A stretch of DNA of 64,000 bases from Perilla frutescens (lineage: Eukaryota > Streptophyta > Magnoliopsida > Lamiales > Lamiaceae). Under the pieces are notes generated by a model, which saw only the letters and a list, made by a program, of their open reading frames with translations, had not been told where the DNA came from and made no database searches. Below, in pieces: positions 1 through 10,369 of this stretch (positions within the stretch are counted from its first letter, which is position 1; each line of letters begins with the position of its first letter). A program made the translations under genes and the position numbers. The stretch is from contig BRKX01000004.1 of NCBI GenBank assembly GCA_026008535.1, forward strand, positions 33,050,501 to 33,114,500. The letters are read 5' to 3'.

Positions 1-343
1 ACGAGCAAAAATCAAGCCAATGATCCTCACCAGTGTGTGTTTCGCTCAAACACTCACAGTGTGATAAAATAAAGGTAAGCACTCGTCGAAATATTGAACT
101 ATACACTTGATCTACCATAGGCTTGCATGCAATCTCAACTCTCCACTGACAAATAAATGTGCTCAAAGTTAGGATCAAATAGGACTTTCGTGAGGTTGTA
201 ATGTAGGCTTGGGTTAAGGCTAGGAATATTTGGCTAAAGTAGCTCAACAATTGTAACACAATCCACCACTTTTACTATCTACTCCCAATTACTTATCACA
301 TCATGCATAAGTTGGAATTTTTCCAACTTCCTCCTACACCACC
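1..343 (-). other. 3' noncoding region of element A, left of the chromovirus
   Basis: No coding potential is seen. On the minus strand it matches the 3' noncoding region of element C (about 26560-26870) in the same order: a GGTGTRGAGGAAG-like stretch, an ATTACAAC box, then a CAAGTGTATAGTT stretch. This shows it belongs to A and that A continues leftward out of the window. Confidence 0.7.
171..207 (-). other. Conserved 3' noncoding box, copy in A
   Basis: The minus strand reads CTACATTACAACCTC, then GAAAGTCCTATTTGATC. Near-identical boxes lie at 26678-26713 (C) and about 59216-59250 (D). The role is unknown; it lies between the last coding region and the 3' LTR in each element. Confidence 0.65.
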
Positions 344-695
344 TTAAGTGTAATACCCCGAAATATTTTAGAGGGTTTTACTCAACTTATGTTACCTGAG
401 GGTAATTTAGGTAAGAAGTTGGGTCCTTAACGGATTCAAATAAAGGAAAATCGCAGCCAGAGACATCTATTAAAATTTAATTTGGTCAAAAATTGCTTTA
501 AAATATGTTCTGATATTTTTCTTGGGTTGATAGAAAAATTTTCAAGCATCGTGCCAAACTTTGAATTTTCCAATTTCGAGTTCAAATGAACACTTGGCAC
601 AATTTTAGGGTGAAAGGTAATAGATTTGGATAACTAAGGCACATCCGTCATTATCCAATTTCTTTTTCGAAATATTATCCTATTTATTTTTCTTC

Positions 696-703
696 TATAA
701 ATA
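696..703 (+). promoter_or_regulatory. TATA box of the chromovirus LTR
   Basis: TATAAATA is followed by GGAGG, in an AT-rich stretch about 350 bp into the LTR. The 3' LTR copy is at 8375-8382. It is the only strong plant-type TATA box in the first 800 bp of the LTR. The predicted start near 725-732 is an inference. Confidence 0.7.
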
Positions 704-767
704 GGAGGTTAAGGTTTCATTTTTCATTCATTTTCAAAATCGAAACGCCGAGCAGCTTCTAGAGAAG

Positions 768-773
768 GTACGT
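768..773 (+). promoter_or_regulatory. Candidate splice donor in the LTR leader
   Basis: AAG followed by GTACGT matches the plant donor consensus and lies about 40 nt after the predicted transcription start. A second donor of the same form is at 2827. The best acceptor, TTTTTCAG ending at 3524, sits one base before the gag ATG. Splicing is inferred only. Confidence 0.35.
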
Positions 774-2113
774 CTCTAGTTTCCTATTTCATTTCCGAAA
801 TAGTCGTTTTGAAGGTGTCAACGCATAGATCACGAATACGTGATTGAAATGATGACACGACGGACGATCACGATGGAAAATCATCGTGACCGCCGCCAAA
901 AGTCGCCACCACCTTTCAAATCGGTGACTCTTTCGGTCATCGAATCAAAAAGTGTCTTTAGGGTTTTATGTTCTATGTATATTTATATACATTTTCCATG
1001 TTGTCACTTTTTAATTTCGGGTATATTTTGGGTATCCGATTATTAAATTGTAGTCTTTTTCAGATCTATCCTTCGTGGATAGCCCTATCGTATTTTTAAA
1101 CTCAAAAGTTGTTCCGTATCAAAATATAGTATTTTTATTTAAAGTTTCATATTTTTCCAATGGGCAGATCTTGCGGTATGAATTTATTTGTACCGAGTTA
1201 ATTGTAGGATACGGGTTTGACCACCCCGTATGCCAAAACTTCCAAAAGGGTTTTTCTTTATAAAAATGCCCTGAGTAAAGTTCCCTTAAGAGTCAAAATA
1301 TTTTGATGACCTGGGTGCTGCGTGTTAAGATTGTAGATATTATAATATTTACTTCATAGCTAAGAAAGGTTAGATTTTGACCTAATGGTAGTCTTTCATC
1401 GAAACTAAGTTGCCGGATAATCTTGTAGGCTCAGAAGAAGGAGACTTCTAGTTGAGACCAGAACCAGAATCTAGATCTAGCTATTCAGATCTGATTATCA
1501 GGTGGGTTTTTATTATATAAAAATATATATTTCGGGTTATTAAGCCCTGATATTTATAAAATGAACGTGATTGAATATCCAACTCATGACTATATTTGAT
1601 GTGCTCTCCTGACTCATGTAAGTCTTACTACTGTTTTTGGTGACGAAACTACAATGGTTCACGATATCGAGCCCCAAGCAAACAGGGCAGTGTCCAACCT
1701 TAAGCAGCCGGGTTGTGTACACGAACCGACTCACCGTAAGCGTTCTAGGGGAGAGTGGCGCGCAATGATGGAAATAAAATGATTTTGTATACATGGAATT
1801 CACAAATTTTCTATTTTAAAAGCTTTCCATGATATGCTTAAAATATGATTGGATATTCTGTTTTATAAAATGATTGTGAAGGTTTTTCTCAAAAGTACCC
1901 ACTGAGTGCATTAGTACTCACGCCCAAAATCATTTCAAATATTTTTCAGGATGAGCTGCGGGATGGTGGACGGCTGTGCTAAGGTTGAAGGGCTATCATT
2001 TGATGTATATGTTTCCTTTTCCGCTATGGAGTCTAACTGAGAACATGCTTCCTTTTGAGTCTGAATAAATGCGCTACGTTCTTTCCGCTTACTCTGATTA
2101 TTGTTACGGAGTG

Positions 2114-2396
2114 TTCGGTTCTCCGAATCCCATTTTCTTTACTGTTATGGAGTGTTCGGTTCTCCGAATCCCATTTTCTTTATTGTTACGGAGTGTTCGG
2201 TTCTCCGAATCCCGTTTACTTTTTGTCCCTGACAGGCGAAAGCCTGGCATTTATTTACTTTCCTTATTCAGACAGGCGCAAGCCTGGCTTTACATTGTTT
2301 TCCATGTCAAGGCAAGAGCCTGGCTTTATATTGCTTTCACGACAGGCGGGAGCCTGGCATCTCTTTACTTCAAGTATTTGGACAGACATCAGTCTG
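2114..2396 (+). repeat. Array of eight short hairpins in the LTR
   Basis: Three units have the stem TTCGG/CCGAA with loop TTCT (2114-2127, 2155-2168, 2196-2209). Five follow with stem CAGGC/GCCTG or a variant: loops GAAA (2233-2246), GCAA (2273-2286), AAGA with a 4-bp stem AGGC/GCCT (2310-2321), GGGA (2343-2356), and a last unit CAGAC/GTCTG with loop ATCA (2383-2396). Spacing is 34-41 nt throughout. The second copy is at 9793-10075. Confidence 0.85.
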
Positions 2397-2688
2397 GCCT
2401 TTTTCATGCCTAACCTATTAACAGTTAACCTTTGAACTGTTATTATTTACATTGAAGTTTGCCTTTGTTATTCTTTCTTGGGTTCATCCTAAGAGTCATG
2501 GTATCTGGTTTGAGTCATTTCATACGCTTTAAAAGTGTGGATTGATCCATTTATAGAGGTTATGCTGCCTATATTTTTAGGGCACTAACCCTATTTCTTT
2601 GATTGCTTCTGTTCAACAACCCCTTCCCCCTTCCCCCAAGTAGCGCACCGGTCCCCTGCCCTTCTCCCGGGACCGGGGCGTTACAGAG

Positions 2689-2700
2689 TGGTATCAGAGC
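2689..2700 (+). promoter_or_regulatory. Primer-binding site, initiator tRNA-Met
   Basis: TGGTATCAGAGC is complementary to the 3' end of plant initiator tRNA-Met and starts three bases after the LTR end. This is where minus-strand DNA synthesis would be primed. Confidence 0.93.
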
Positions 2701-3525
2701 AGGCTGCAACTCTGCAGGCCTGTCATATTATTGATTGAGTCTAAGTTCTCAGTGTATTCTCTTAATTAATTGTCTGATAGCCCTAGCACGTCGCCTACAC
2801 CGCTCTCATCTTGCTTAAAAAAAAAGGTACGTGAGTTAAAATGTTTTTTTAGATTCAATTATATTTACTGATTTTTAAAAAAAGAAATGTGGATAAGGAC
2901 CATTCTCCACATTGATGGTATTTATGAAAAGTCACGCCAATGATTGTTTCGAAAGGATAATGGTATCATTTTGGACTATGTTTCCATATGATGATGGTTA
3001 TGAATGAAAGGGACTTATCGTCCATGATGGTAAAAAAAAAAATTGTGGGGCATTGTGCCCAGATGGTATTGAATTATTATATTTAAATGGGACTATATGT
3101 CCATGATATTATTTGAAGGAATGTGTGGTGATAGTAATTAATGCCCTATGATTAGAAATGTGATAATGTGTAAGTGATTGGAAATGTGAGAATGTTAAAG
3201 TAATTGGAAATGTGATGATGTTAAATTGATGGGAAACCGAGAATGCTTATGAAGATGAAATATGAACATAGAATGATTTGATTGAGAATGTAGATGAACA
3301 TAGCCAATTGTGACTTATACACATAGATTGGATTTTAAGTGCCTCTCTTAAGATTCATGTGGAACGTAGACTGACTAAGTGCTTTCCTTTAAAAATAAGT
3401 AGACTGATTAGAATTGCATGAGAAATGTTGTTGAGCATTTAGTTTAGGAGATATCTCACAATCGTATTAATTCAGCACGAAGTGGATTTTGTGATAGTTA
3501 TTTCTGAAGCCTAAAATTTTTCAGA
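2701..3525 (+). other. Untranslated leader between primer site and gag
   Basis: No ORF of note. The region is A/G-rich with imperfect repeats of ATTGGAAATGTGA (about 3160-3230). A donor-like AAAAG|GTACGTGAG at 2826-2827 and an acceptor-like TTTTTCAG ending at 3524, directly before the gag start, could bound a 698-nt intron. That is a prediction from consensus sites alone. Confidence 0.5.
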
Positions 3526-6500
3526 ATGCCGCCTAAGAAAAGAACACAGAACCAAGAAAACCATGGACAACCTGCCCCAATTCCAATTCCCATACCGACA
3601 TCAAGAGCAGAACAAGCTTTTCGTAAACATCACCCACCTACTTTCAACGGGCTAGGTGACCCAATAGATGCAGAAAAATGGATTCGATCTCTGGACCGAA
3701 TATTTGATTACATGTCTTGCATGAATGAGGAAAAGCTTACATGTGCTCAGTTTCAATTGATTGACGATGCAGACTATTGGTGGGAGTCTGTAAAAAGAAC
3801 TATGACTTATGAGCAATGGCAGGAATTTACTTGGGAAGACTTCAAGGAAGAAGTTTATCAGAAATACATTCCTGATTGCTATCGAGAAAAGAAAGAGTCG
3901 GAATTCTGGAACCTCCGACAGGGAAGCTCTAGTGTTACTGAGTATGACCGTGCCTTTAATCAACTCTCTCGTTATGCTCCACATCTCGTGGACTCGGACT
4001 GCAAGAAGGCTAAGAAGTTTAGGAAGGGCCTTAAACCAGAAATCAGCATGACTCTTATGGGGCATGATGAGATGTCGTATGCGCAAACACTGCGTCGGGC
4101 TTTGAACATAGAATCTGTTATGCCAGCTGAGAAAATCCAGCCACAACAATCTTCCCAAGATCTGAAGGGAAAGCGGAAATGGGAAGATAGAAATGCAGTG
4201 GGAAATAAGCAACAGTGGGCCAAGGAAAATACCAATTATGGGCAACAGAATCAACAAGGAAATAGGACTCCCTGCCCTATCTGCCGGAAGTTTCATTCAG
4301 GAAAGTGTATGAGGAATACAGATGGATGTTTCTTCTGTCATCAACCGGGACATTTTGCTCGAGATTGTCCTAGGAGTAAAGGAAATACAGGTTTTCCTCC
4401 TAGACCAGCACAAGATGGGAATATAAATCAGAGGCCTAATCAAGGGAACAATTCTAGGCCTAATCAGGGTGGAAACTTAAGGCAAAACCAGAGAGGAAAT
4501 TTTAAGCCAGACCAAGGACAACGTGCCCTACAGCCAGCCAGGACTTATGCACTTCAGCAACAGCAGGCAGAGCGAGCTCCAGAAAATTTGGCAGGTATGA
4601 TTAACATGGTTAATATACCTGTGCTCGCTTTATTTGATACTGGAGCTACACACTCTTTTATTTCAGAAAAGGCTAGTCAAAGATTAAAACTTAGACAAGT
4701 AGATGCTACTAATGCCTTAGAAGTTAGCATCCCTTCTGGAAAAACTGTGATAGCCAATAGAATATGCCTGAATTTGGAACTCGAGATTAACAAAAAGATT
4801 TTCATCACGGATTTATATGTAATCGACATGAAGGATTTTGATATAATCTTGGGAATGAATTGGCTAACTGCAACGTATGCAACTATACGTTGTCATGAGA
4901 GAGAAGTTATATTCCAGAAACCAGGAGAACCAAAGGTAATTTTCTTTGGAGCAAGAATGGGTTTGAAGATACCAGTTGTTTCAGCCCTGAAAGCTATAAA
5001 GCTAATGAGAAAAGAAGGTTGCCATGCTTTTCTGGTTAACCTAGTAGGAAAAGAGAAAGAGGGAGTAACGATAGATCAAGTCCCTATCATTCGGGAATAC
5101 AAGGATGTTTTTCCACAGGACCTACCAGGACTACCGCCCGATAGGCAAACTGAATTTACCATTGACTTGGAACCAGGAGCAGCTCCAATATCTAAGGCAC
5201 CATATAGAATGGCCCCTAATGAGTTGCAAGAACTGAAGGTACAACTACAAGAGCTGTTGGACTTAGGTTTCATACAACCCAGTGTCTCACCTTGGGGAGC
5301 GCCTATTCTCTTTGTTAAAAAGAAGGATGGTACATTGCGAATGTGCATAGACTATAGGGAGTTGAATAAGGTGACAGTTAAGAATAAGTATCCCTTGCCA
5401 AGGATAGATGACTTGTTTGACCAACTAAGAGGAGCTAACGTATTTTCAAAGATTGATTTACGTTCAGGTTATCACCAATTGAAGATAAGAAAAGAAGATG
5501 TGCCTAAGACAGCATTTCGAACACGTTACGGCCACTATGAATTCTTAGTGATGCCATTTGGGTTGACTAATGCACCTGCTGTGTTCATGGATATGATGAA
5601 CAGAGTCTTTCATCAATATCTGGATAACTTTGTTCTTGTGTTTATAGATGATATTCTTATCTATTCCAAAAGTGAGGAACAACACCAAGAACATCTACAT
5701 ATAATTTTGGAAACATTGAGGAGGGAGAAATTATATGCCAAATTTAGCAAGTGTGAATTTTGGCTCAGTGAGGTAATGTTCCTTGGCCATATTGTGTCAT
5801 CAGAAGGAATCAAAGTAGATCCTGCTAAGGTTGAAGCAGTAAGTAACTGGAAATCACCTTCCAGTGCACATGAGATAAGAAGTTTCCTAGGGTTGGCAGG
5901 CTACTATAGAAGATTTATTGAAGGATTTTCTAAATTGGCAAGACCAATAACACAATTGTTGAAAAAGAAGACTAAGTTTATTTGGACTGAGGAATGTGAG
6001 AAGAATTTCCAAGAACTTAAGAAAAGACTGACCACAGCTCCAGTATTGGTTATACCAGAAGGAAATGAAGGATTTGTTATCTTTACAGATGCGTCTAAGC
6101 TAGGGATAGGGTGTGTGCTAATGCAAGACAAGAGAGTCGTTGCTTATGCATCTCGCCAGCTCAGGCCACATGAGTTGAATTATCCCACCCATGACCTAGA
6201 GCTTGCAGCTGTGGTACATGCCTTGAAAATTTGGAGGCATTATTTATACGGTGTCAGATGTGAAATCTATACTGATCATAAGAGTCTTAAGTACTTCTTT
6301 GAACAGAAGGATTTAAACATGAGGCAGAGAAGGTGGCTAGAATTAGTTAAGGATTATGATTGTACCATTCTCTACCACCCCGGTAAAGCAAATGTTGTAG
6401 CAGACGCCCTTAGCCGAAAAACCAAAGCAGAGTTAGGTTGTTTCCTAACACAAGAAGAAAGGTTAATTGAAGAATTTCAAAGACTAGAGTTACAGTTGGT

Positions 6501-8016
6501 TCAACCACCAGACTCTACTAAAGGACTTATAGCTACTTTAATAGCTAAACCCGATTTAAGGAAACGAATTGTGGAGGCACAAAGAGGGGATCAATTTTTG
6601 GAGAAGATGCGATTGAAAGTAAGATCTGAGGATTCAAAAGGATTTGCTGAAGCAAATGATAATGCTCTCATGTACGAAAGAAGAATATGTGTGCCCCACA
6701 ATGAAGAGTTAAAGAATGAAATCATGATGGAAGCTCATGATACTCCATATACCGCTCACCCTGGAAGTACAAAGATGTATAGAGATTTGAAGAGAAACTT
6801 CTGGTGGCGAAATATGAAGAGAGAAGTGGCCTCATTTGTTGAACGATGTTTAACTTGTCAGCAAGTAAAGGCGGTACATCAACGACCATCAGGATTATTA
6901 CAACCACTTGAAATCCCAGAATGGAAATGGGAACATATCAACATGGATTTTATAGTAGGATTACCAAAGTCAGTGCGAGGAAACACTGCGATATGGGTCG
7001 TTGTTGATCGATTGACCAAATCCGCGCACTTTTTGCCAATCAAGATGACACTTGGACTAGATAAGTTGGCTCAACTCTATGTGAAGGAGATTGTGCGATT
7101 ACACGGAGTACCTGTCTCGATCACCTCTGACCGAGATACCAGATTTACTTCTAGATTCTGGATAAGTCTCCAAGATGCCATGGGAACACAACTAAATTTC
7201 AGTACAGCTTTCCATCCTCAAACTGATGGACAATCAGAAAGGACAATACAAATACTAGAGGATATGCTCAGAGGAGTTTTAACTGATAGAGGTGGAAGCT
7301 GGGAAAATGTTTTACCCTTAGTAGAGTTCGCCTATAACAACAGTTATCAGGCAACTATTGGAATGGCACCATATGAAGCATTGTATGGCCGAAGATGTAG
7401 ATCACCACTTTATTGGGATGAAGTGGGTGAAAGAAAGATATTAGGCCCTGAGATTGTTCAGATAACAATCGAAATAATTGATAAGATAAGAATGAGAATG
7501 AAGGAGGCCCAAGATAGACAAAAAGCCTATGCAGATAAACGTCGAAAGGATCTGTATTTTAATGTTGGAGATAAGGTCTTTCTCAAAATATCTCCTACTA
7601 AAGGAATTATACGTTTTGGCAAAAGAGAAAAATTGAAACCACGGTATATTGGACCATTTGAAATTCTTGAACGAGTTGGAGAGGTAGCTTATAGACTAGC
7701 CTTACCGCCAAGTCTAGCTGAGGTTCATAATGTTTTTCATGTCTCAATGTTGAGAAAGTACGTGTTTGATACTACACACGTTATAAAGAATGAAGAGATA
7801 GTCCTGAATCAGGATTTATCATATGAAGAAAAACCAGAGGCTATTCTTGACCAAAAGGTCCAAAAATTACGGAACAAACAGATATCACTGGTGAAAGTCC
7901 TATGGAATAACCATGGGAGAGAAGAAGCTACCTGGGAGCTTGAAAGCAGAATCAAGGAGTTGTACCCTGATTTACCCTATAGAGGTACGCAAATTTCGGG
8001 ACGAAATTTTTATTAA
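3526..8016 (+). CDS. gag-pol: Intact Tekay chromovirus Gag-Pol polyprotein (1496 aa)
   Basis: One open frame encodes every protein needed for particle formation, reverse transcription and integration. Gag capsid lies at about residues 32-200. Two zinc knuckles follow: C250/C253/H257/C261 and C268/C271/H276/C281. The protease DTGA starts at D371. Reverse transcriptase carries FIDD at 706-709. RNase H begins near FTDAS at about 852. Integrase has H1071/H1078/C1108/C1111 zinc ligands and the D1141, D1202, E1238 triad with exactly 35 residues between the last two. A GPY/F motif (RYIGPFEIL) follows, and a C-terminal chromodomain (about 1430-1485) that probably directs insertion to heterochromatin. 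The start is the first ATG after a splice-acceptor-like site. No frameshift or stop is present. The TAA stop abuts the polypurine tract. Confidence 0.97.
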   Translation: MPPKKRTQNQENHGQPAPIPIPIPTSRAEQAFRKHHPPTFNGLGDPIDAEKWIRSLDRIFDYMSCMNEEKLTCAQFQLIDDADYWWESVKRTMTYEQWQEFTWEDFKEEVYQKYIPDCYREKKESEFWNLRQGSSSVTEYDRAFNQLSRYAPHLVDSDCKKAKKFRKGLKPEISMTLMGHDEMSYAQTLRRALNIESVMPAEKIQPQQSSQDLKGKRKWEDRNAVGNKQQWAKENTNYGQQNQQGNRTPCPICRKFHSGKCMRNTDGCFFCHQPGHFARDCPRSKGNTGFPPRPAQDGNINQRPNQGNNSRPNQGGNLRQNQRGNFKPDQGQRALQPARTYALQQQQAERAPENLAGMINMVNIPVLALFDTGATHSFISEKASQRLKLRQVDATNALEVSIPSGKTVIANRICLNLELEINKKIFITDLYVIDMKDFDIILGMNWLTATYATIRCHEREVIFQKPGEPKVIFFGARMGLKIPVVSALKAIKLMRKEGCHAFLVNLVGKEKEGVTIDQVPIIREYKDVFPQDLPGLPPDRQTEFTIDLEPGAAPISKAPYRMAPNELQELKVQLQELLDLGFIQPSVSPWGAPILFVKKKDGTLRMCIDYRELNKVTVKNKYPLPRIDDLFDQLRGANVFSKIDLRSGYHQLKIRKEDVPKTAFRTRYGHYEFLVMPFGLTNAPAVFMDMMNRVFHQYLDNFVLVFIDDILIYSKSEEQHQEHLHIILETLRREKLYAKFSKCEFWLSEVMFLGHIVSSEGIKVDPAKVEAVSNWKSPSSAHEIRSFLGLAGYYRRFIEGFSKLARPITQLLKKKTKFIWTEECEKNFQELKKRLTTAPVLVIPEGNEGFVIFTDASKLGIGCVLMQDKRVVAYASRQLRPHELNYPTHDLELAAVVHALKIWRHYLYGVRCEIYTDHKSLKYFFEQKDLNMRQRRWLELVKDYDCTILYHPGKANVVADALSRKTKAELGCFLTQEERLIEEFQRLELQLVQPPDSTKGLIATLIAKPDLRKRIVEAQRGDQFLEKMRLKVRSEDSKGFAEANDNALMYERRICVPHNEELKNEIMMEAHDTPYTAHPGSTKMYRDLKRNFWWRNMKREVASFVERCLTCQQVKAVHQRPSGLLQPLEIPEWKWEHINMDFIVGLPKSVRGNTAIWVVVDRLTKSAHFLPIKMTLGLDKLAQLYVKEIVRLHGVPVSITSDRDTRFTSRFWISLQDAMGTQLNFSTAFHPQTDGQSERTIQILEDMLRGVLTDRGGSWENVLPLVEFAYNNSYQATIGMAPYEALYGRRCRSPLYWDEVGERKILGPEIVQITIEIIDKIRMRMKEAQDRQKAYADKRRKDLYFNVGDKVFLKISPTKGIIRFGKREKLKPRYIGPFEILERVGEVAYRLALPPSLAEVHNVFHVSMLRKYVFDTTHVIKNEEIVLNQDLSYEEKPEAILDQKVQKLRNKQISLVKVLWNNHGREEATWELESRIKELYPDLPYRGTQISGRNFY

Positions 8017-8027
8017 GGAGGGTAGAA
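8014..8027 (+). promoter_or_regulatory. Polypurine tract of the chromovirus, overlapping the pol stop
   Basis: TAAGGAGGGTAGAA directly precedes the TG of the 3' LTR. The gag-pol TAA stop forms its first three bases, so coding and priming signals touch. Confidence 0.88.
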
Positions 8028-10364
8028 TGTAATACCCCGAAATATTTTAGAGGGTTTTACTCAACTTATGTTACCTGAGGGTAATTTAGGTAAGAAGTTG
8101 GGTCCTTAACGGATTCAAATAAAGGAAAATCGCAGCCAGAGACATCTATTAAAATTTAATTTGGTCAAAAATTGCTTTAAAATATGTTCTGATATTTTTC
8201 TTGGGTTGATAGAAAAATTTTCAAGCATCGTGCCAAACTTTGAATTTTCCAATTTCGAGTTCAAATGAACACTTGGCACAATTTTAGGGTGAAAGGTAAT
8301 AGATTTGGATAACTAAGGCACATCCGTCATTATCCAATTTCTTTTTCGAAATATTATCCTATTTATTTTTCTTCTATAAATAGGAGGTTAAGGTTTCATT
8401 TTTCATTCATTTTCAAAATCGAAACGCCGAGCAGCTTCTAGAGAAGGTACGTCTCTAGTTTCCTATTTCATTTCCGAAATAGTCGTTTTGAAGGTGTCAA
8501 CGCATAGATCACGAATACGTGATTGAAATGATGACACGACGGACGATCACGATGGAAAATCATCGTGACCGCCGCCAAAAGTCGCCACCACCTTTCAAAT
8601 CGGTGACTCTTTCGGTCATCGAATCAAAAAGTGTCTTTAGGGTTTTATGTTCTATGTATATTTATATACATTTTCCATGTTGTCACTTTTTAATTTCGGG
8701 TATATTTTGGGTATCCGATTATTAAATTGTAGTCTTTTTCAGATCTATCCTTCGTGGATAGCCCTATCGTATTTTTAAACTCAAAAGTTGTTCCGTATCA
8801 AAATATAGTATTTTTATTTAAAGTTTCATATTTTTCCAATGGGCAGATCTTGCGGTATGAATTTATTTGTACCGAGTTAATTGTAGGATACGGGTTTGAC
8901 CACCCCGTATGCCAAAACTTCCAAAAGGGTTTTTCTTTATAAAAATGCCCTGAGTAAAGTTCCCTTAAGAGTCAAAATATTTTGATGACCTGGGTGCTGC
9001 GTGTTAAGATTGTAGATATTATAATATTTACTTCATAGCTAAGAAAGGTTAGATTTTGACCTAATGGTAGTCTTTCATCGAAACTAAGTTGCCGGATAAT
9101 CTTGTAGGCTCAGAAGAAGGAGACTTCTAGTTGAGACCAGAACCAGAATCTAGATCTAGCTATTCAGATCTGATTATCAGGTGGGTTTTTATTATATAAA
9201 AATATATATTTCGGGTTATTAAGCCCTGATATTTATAAAATGAACGTGATTGAATATCCAACTCATGACTATATTTGATGTGCTCTCCTGACTCATGTAA
9301 GTCTTACTACTGTTTTTGGTGACGAAACTACAATGGTTCACGATATCGAGCCCCAAGCAAACAGGGCAGTGTCCAACCTTAAGCAGCCGGGTTGTGTACA
9401 CGAACCGACTCACCGTAAGCGTTCTAGGGGAGAGTGGCGCGCAATGATGGAAATAAAATGATTTTGTATACATGGAATTCACAAATTTTCTATTTTAAAA
9501 GCTTTCCATGATATGCTTAAAATATGATTGGATATTCTGTTTTATAAAATGATTGTGAAGGTTTTTCTCAAAAGTACCCACTGAGTGCATTAGTACTCAC
9601 GCCCAAAATCATTTCAAATATTTTTCAGGATGAGCTGCGGGATGGTGGACGGCTGTGCTAAGGTTGAAGGGCTATCATTTGATGTATATGTTTCCTTTTC
9701 CGCTATGGAGTCTAACTGAGAACATGCTTCCTTTTGAGTCTGAATAAATGCGCTACGTTCTTTCCGCTTACTCTGATTATTGTTACGGAGTGTTCGGTTC
9801 TCCGAATCCCATTTTCTTTACTGTTATGGAGTGTTCGGTTCTCCGAATCCCATTTTCTTTATTGTTACGGAGTGTTCGGTTCTCCGAATCCCGTTTACTT
9901 TTTGTCCCTGACAGGCGAAAGCCTGGCATTTATTTACTTTCCTTATTCAGACAGGCGCAAGCCTGGCTTTACATTGTTTTCCATGTCAAGGCAAGAGCCT
10001 GGCTTTATATTGCTTTCACGACAGGCGGGAGCCTGGCATCTCTTTACTTCAAGTATTTGGACAGACATCAGTCTGGCCTTTTTCATGCCTAACCTATTAA
10101 CAGTTAACCTTTGAACTGTTATTATTTACATTGAAGTTTGCCTTTGTTATTCTTTCTTGGGTTCATCCTAAGAGTCATGGTATCTGGTTTGAGTCATTTC
10201 ATACGCTTTAAAAGTGTGGATTGATCCATTTATAGAGGTTATGCTGCCTATATTTTTAGGGCACTAACCCTATTTCTTTGATTGCTTCTGTTCAACAACC
10301 CCTTCCCCCTTCCCCCAAGTAGCGCACCGGTCCCCTGCCCTTCTCCCGGGATCGGGGCGTTACA
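8028..10364 (+). repeat. 3' LTR of the Tekay chromovirus
   Basis: Same length as the 5' LTR with one difference found: T at 10352 where the 5' copy has C at 2673. The site is a CCG context, consistent with methylcytosine deamination. The hairpin array recurs at 9793-10075. Confidence 0.97.
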
Positions 10365-10369
10365 TTAAG

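Larger units (their letters stand above)
349..2685 (+). repeat. 5' LTR of the Tekay chromovirus
   Basis: It begins TGTAATACCCC and ends GGGGCGTTACA. It carries a TATA box at 696-703 and an eight-unit hairpin array at 2114-2396. If transcription starts about 30 bp after the TATA box, nearly 2 kb of each LTR would be transcribed as leader. The short ORFs inside it recur unchanged in the 3' LTR and resemble no protein I know. Confidence 0.97.
349..10364 (+). mobile_element. Complete Tekay/Del-type Ty3/gypsy chromovirus
   Basis: It is 10016 bp long and flanked by the 5-bp target duplication TTAAG (344-348 and 10365-10369). Its two LTRs are 2337 bp each (TG...CA) and correspond at a constant offset of 7679, with no indel and one substitution found (C2673 versus T10352). 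The order is LTR, initiator-Met primer site, untranslated leader, a single gag-pol ORF with a C-terminal chromodomain, polypurine tract, LTR. All parts look functional, so this is a recent insertion and possibly autonomous. It is inserted in the 3' noncoding DNA of element A. Confidence 0.97.

Noticed and set aside
2098..2410. CRISPR-like regular repeats
   Set aside because: The genome is a plant, the units are degenerate hairpins within an LTR, and there are no unique spacers or cas genes.
840..2435. Several ORFs of 60-126 codons in the chromovirus LTR, repeated at 8519-10114
   Set aside because: They lie in LTR leader, overlap the hairpin repeats, have low-complexity translations and match no family. 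Their identity in both LTRs only reflects LTR identity.
3652..4296. Long minus-strand ORFs opposite gag-pol (also 5076-5348 and 11512-12156 on the plus strand opposite A)
   Set aside because: Shadows of conserved coding regions on the other strand.
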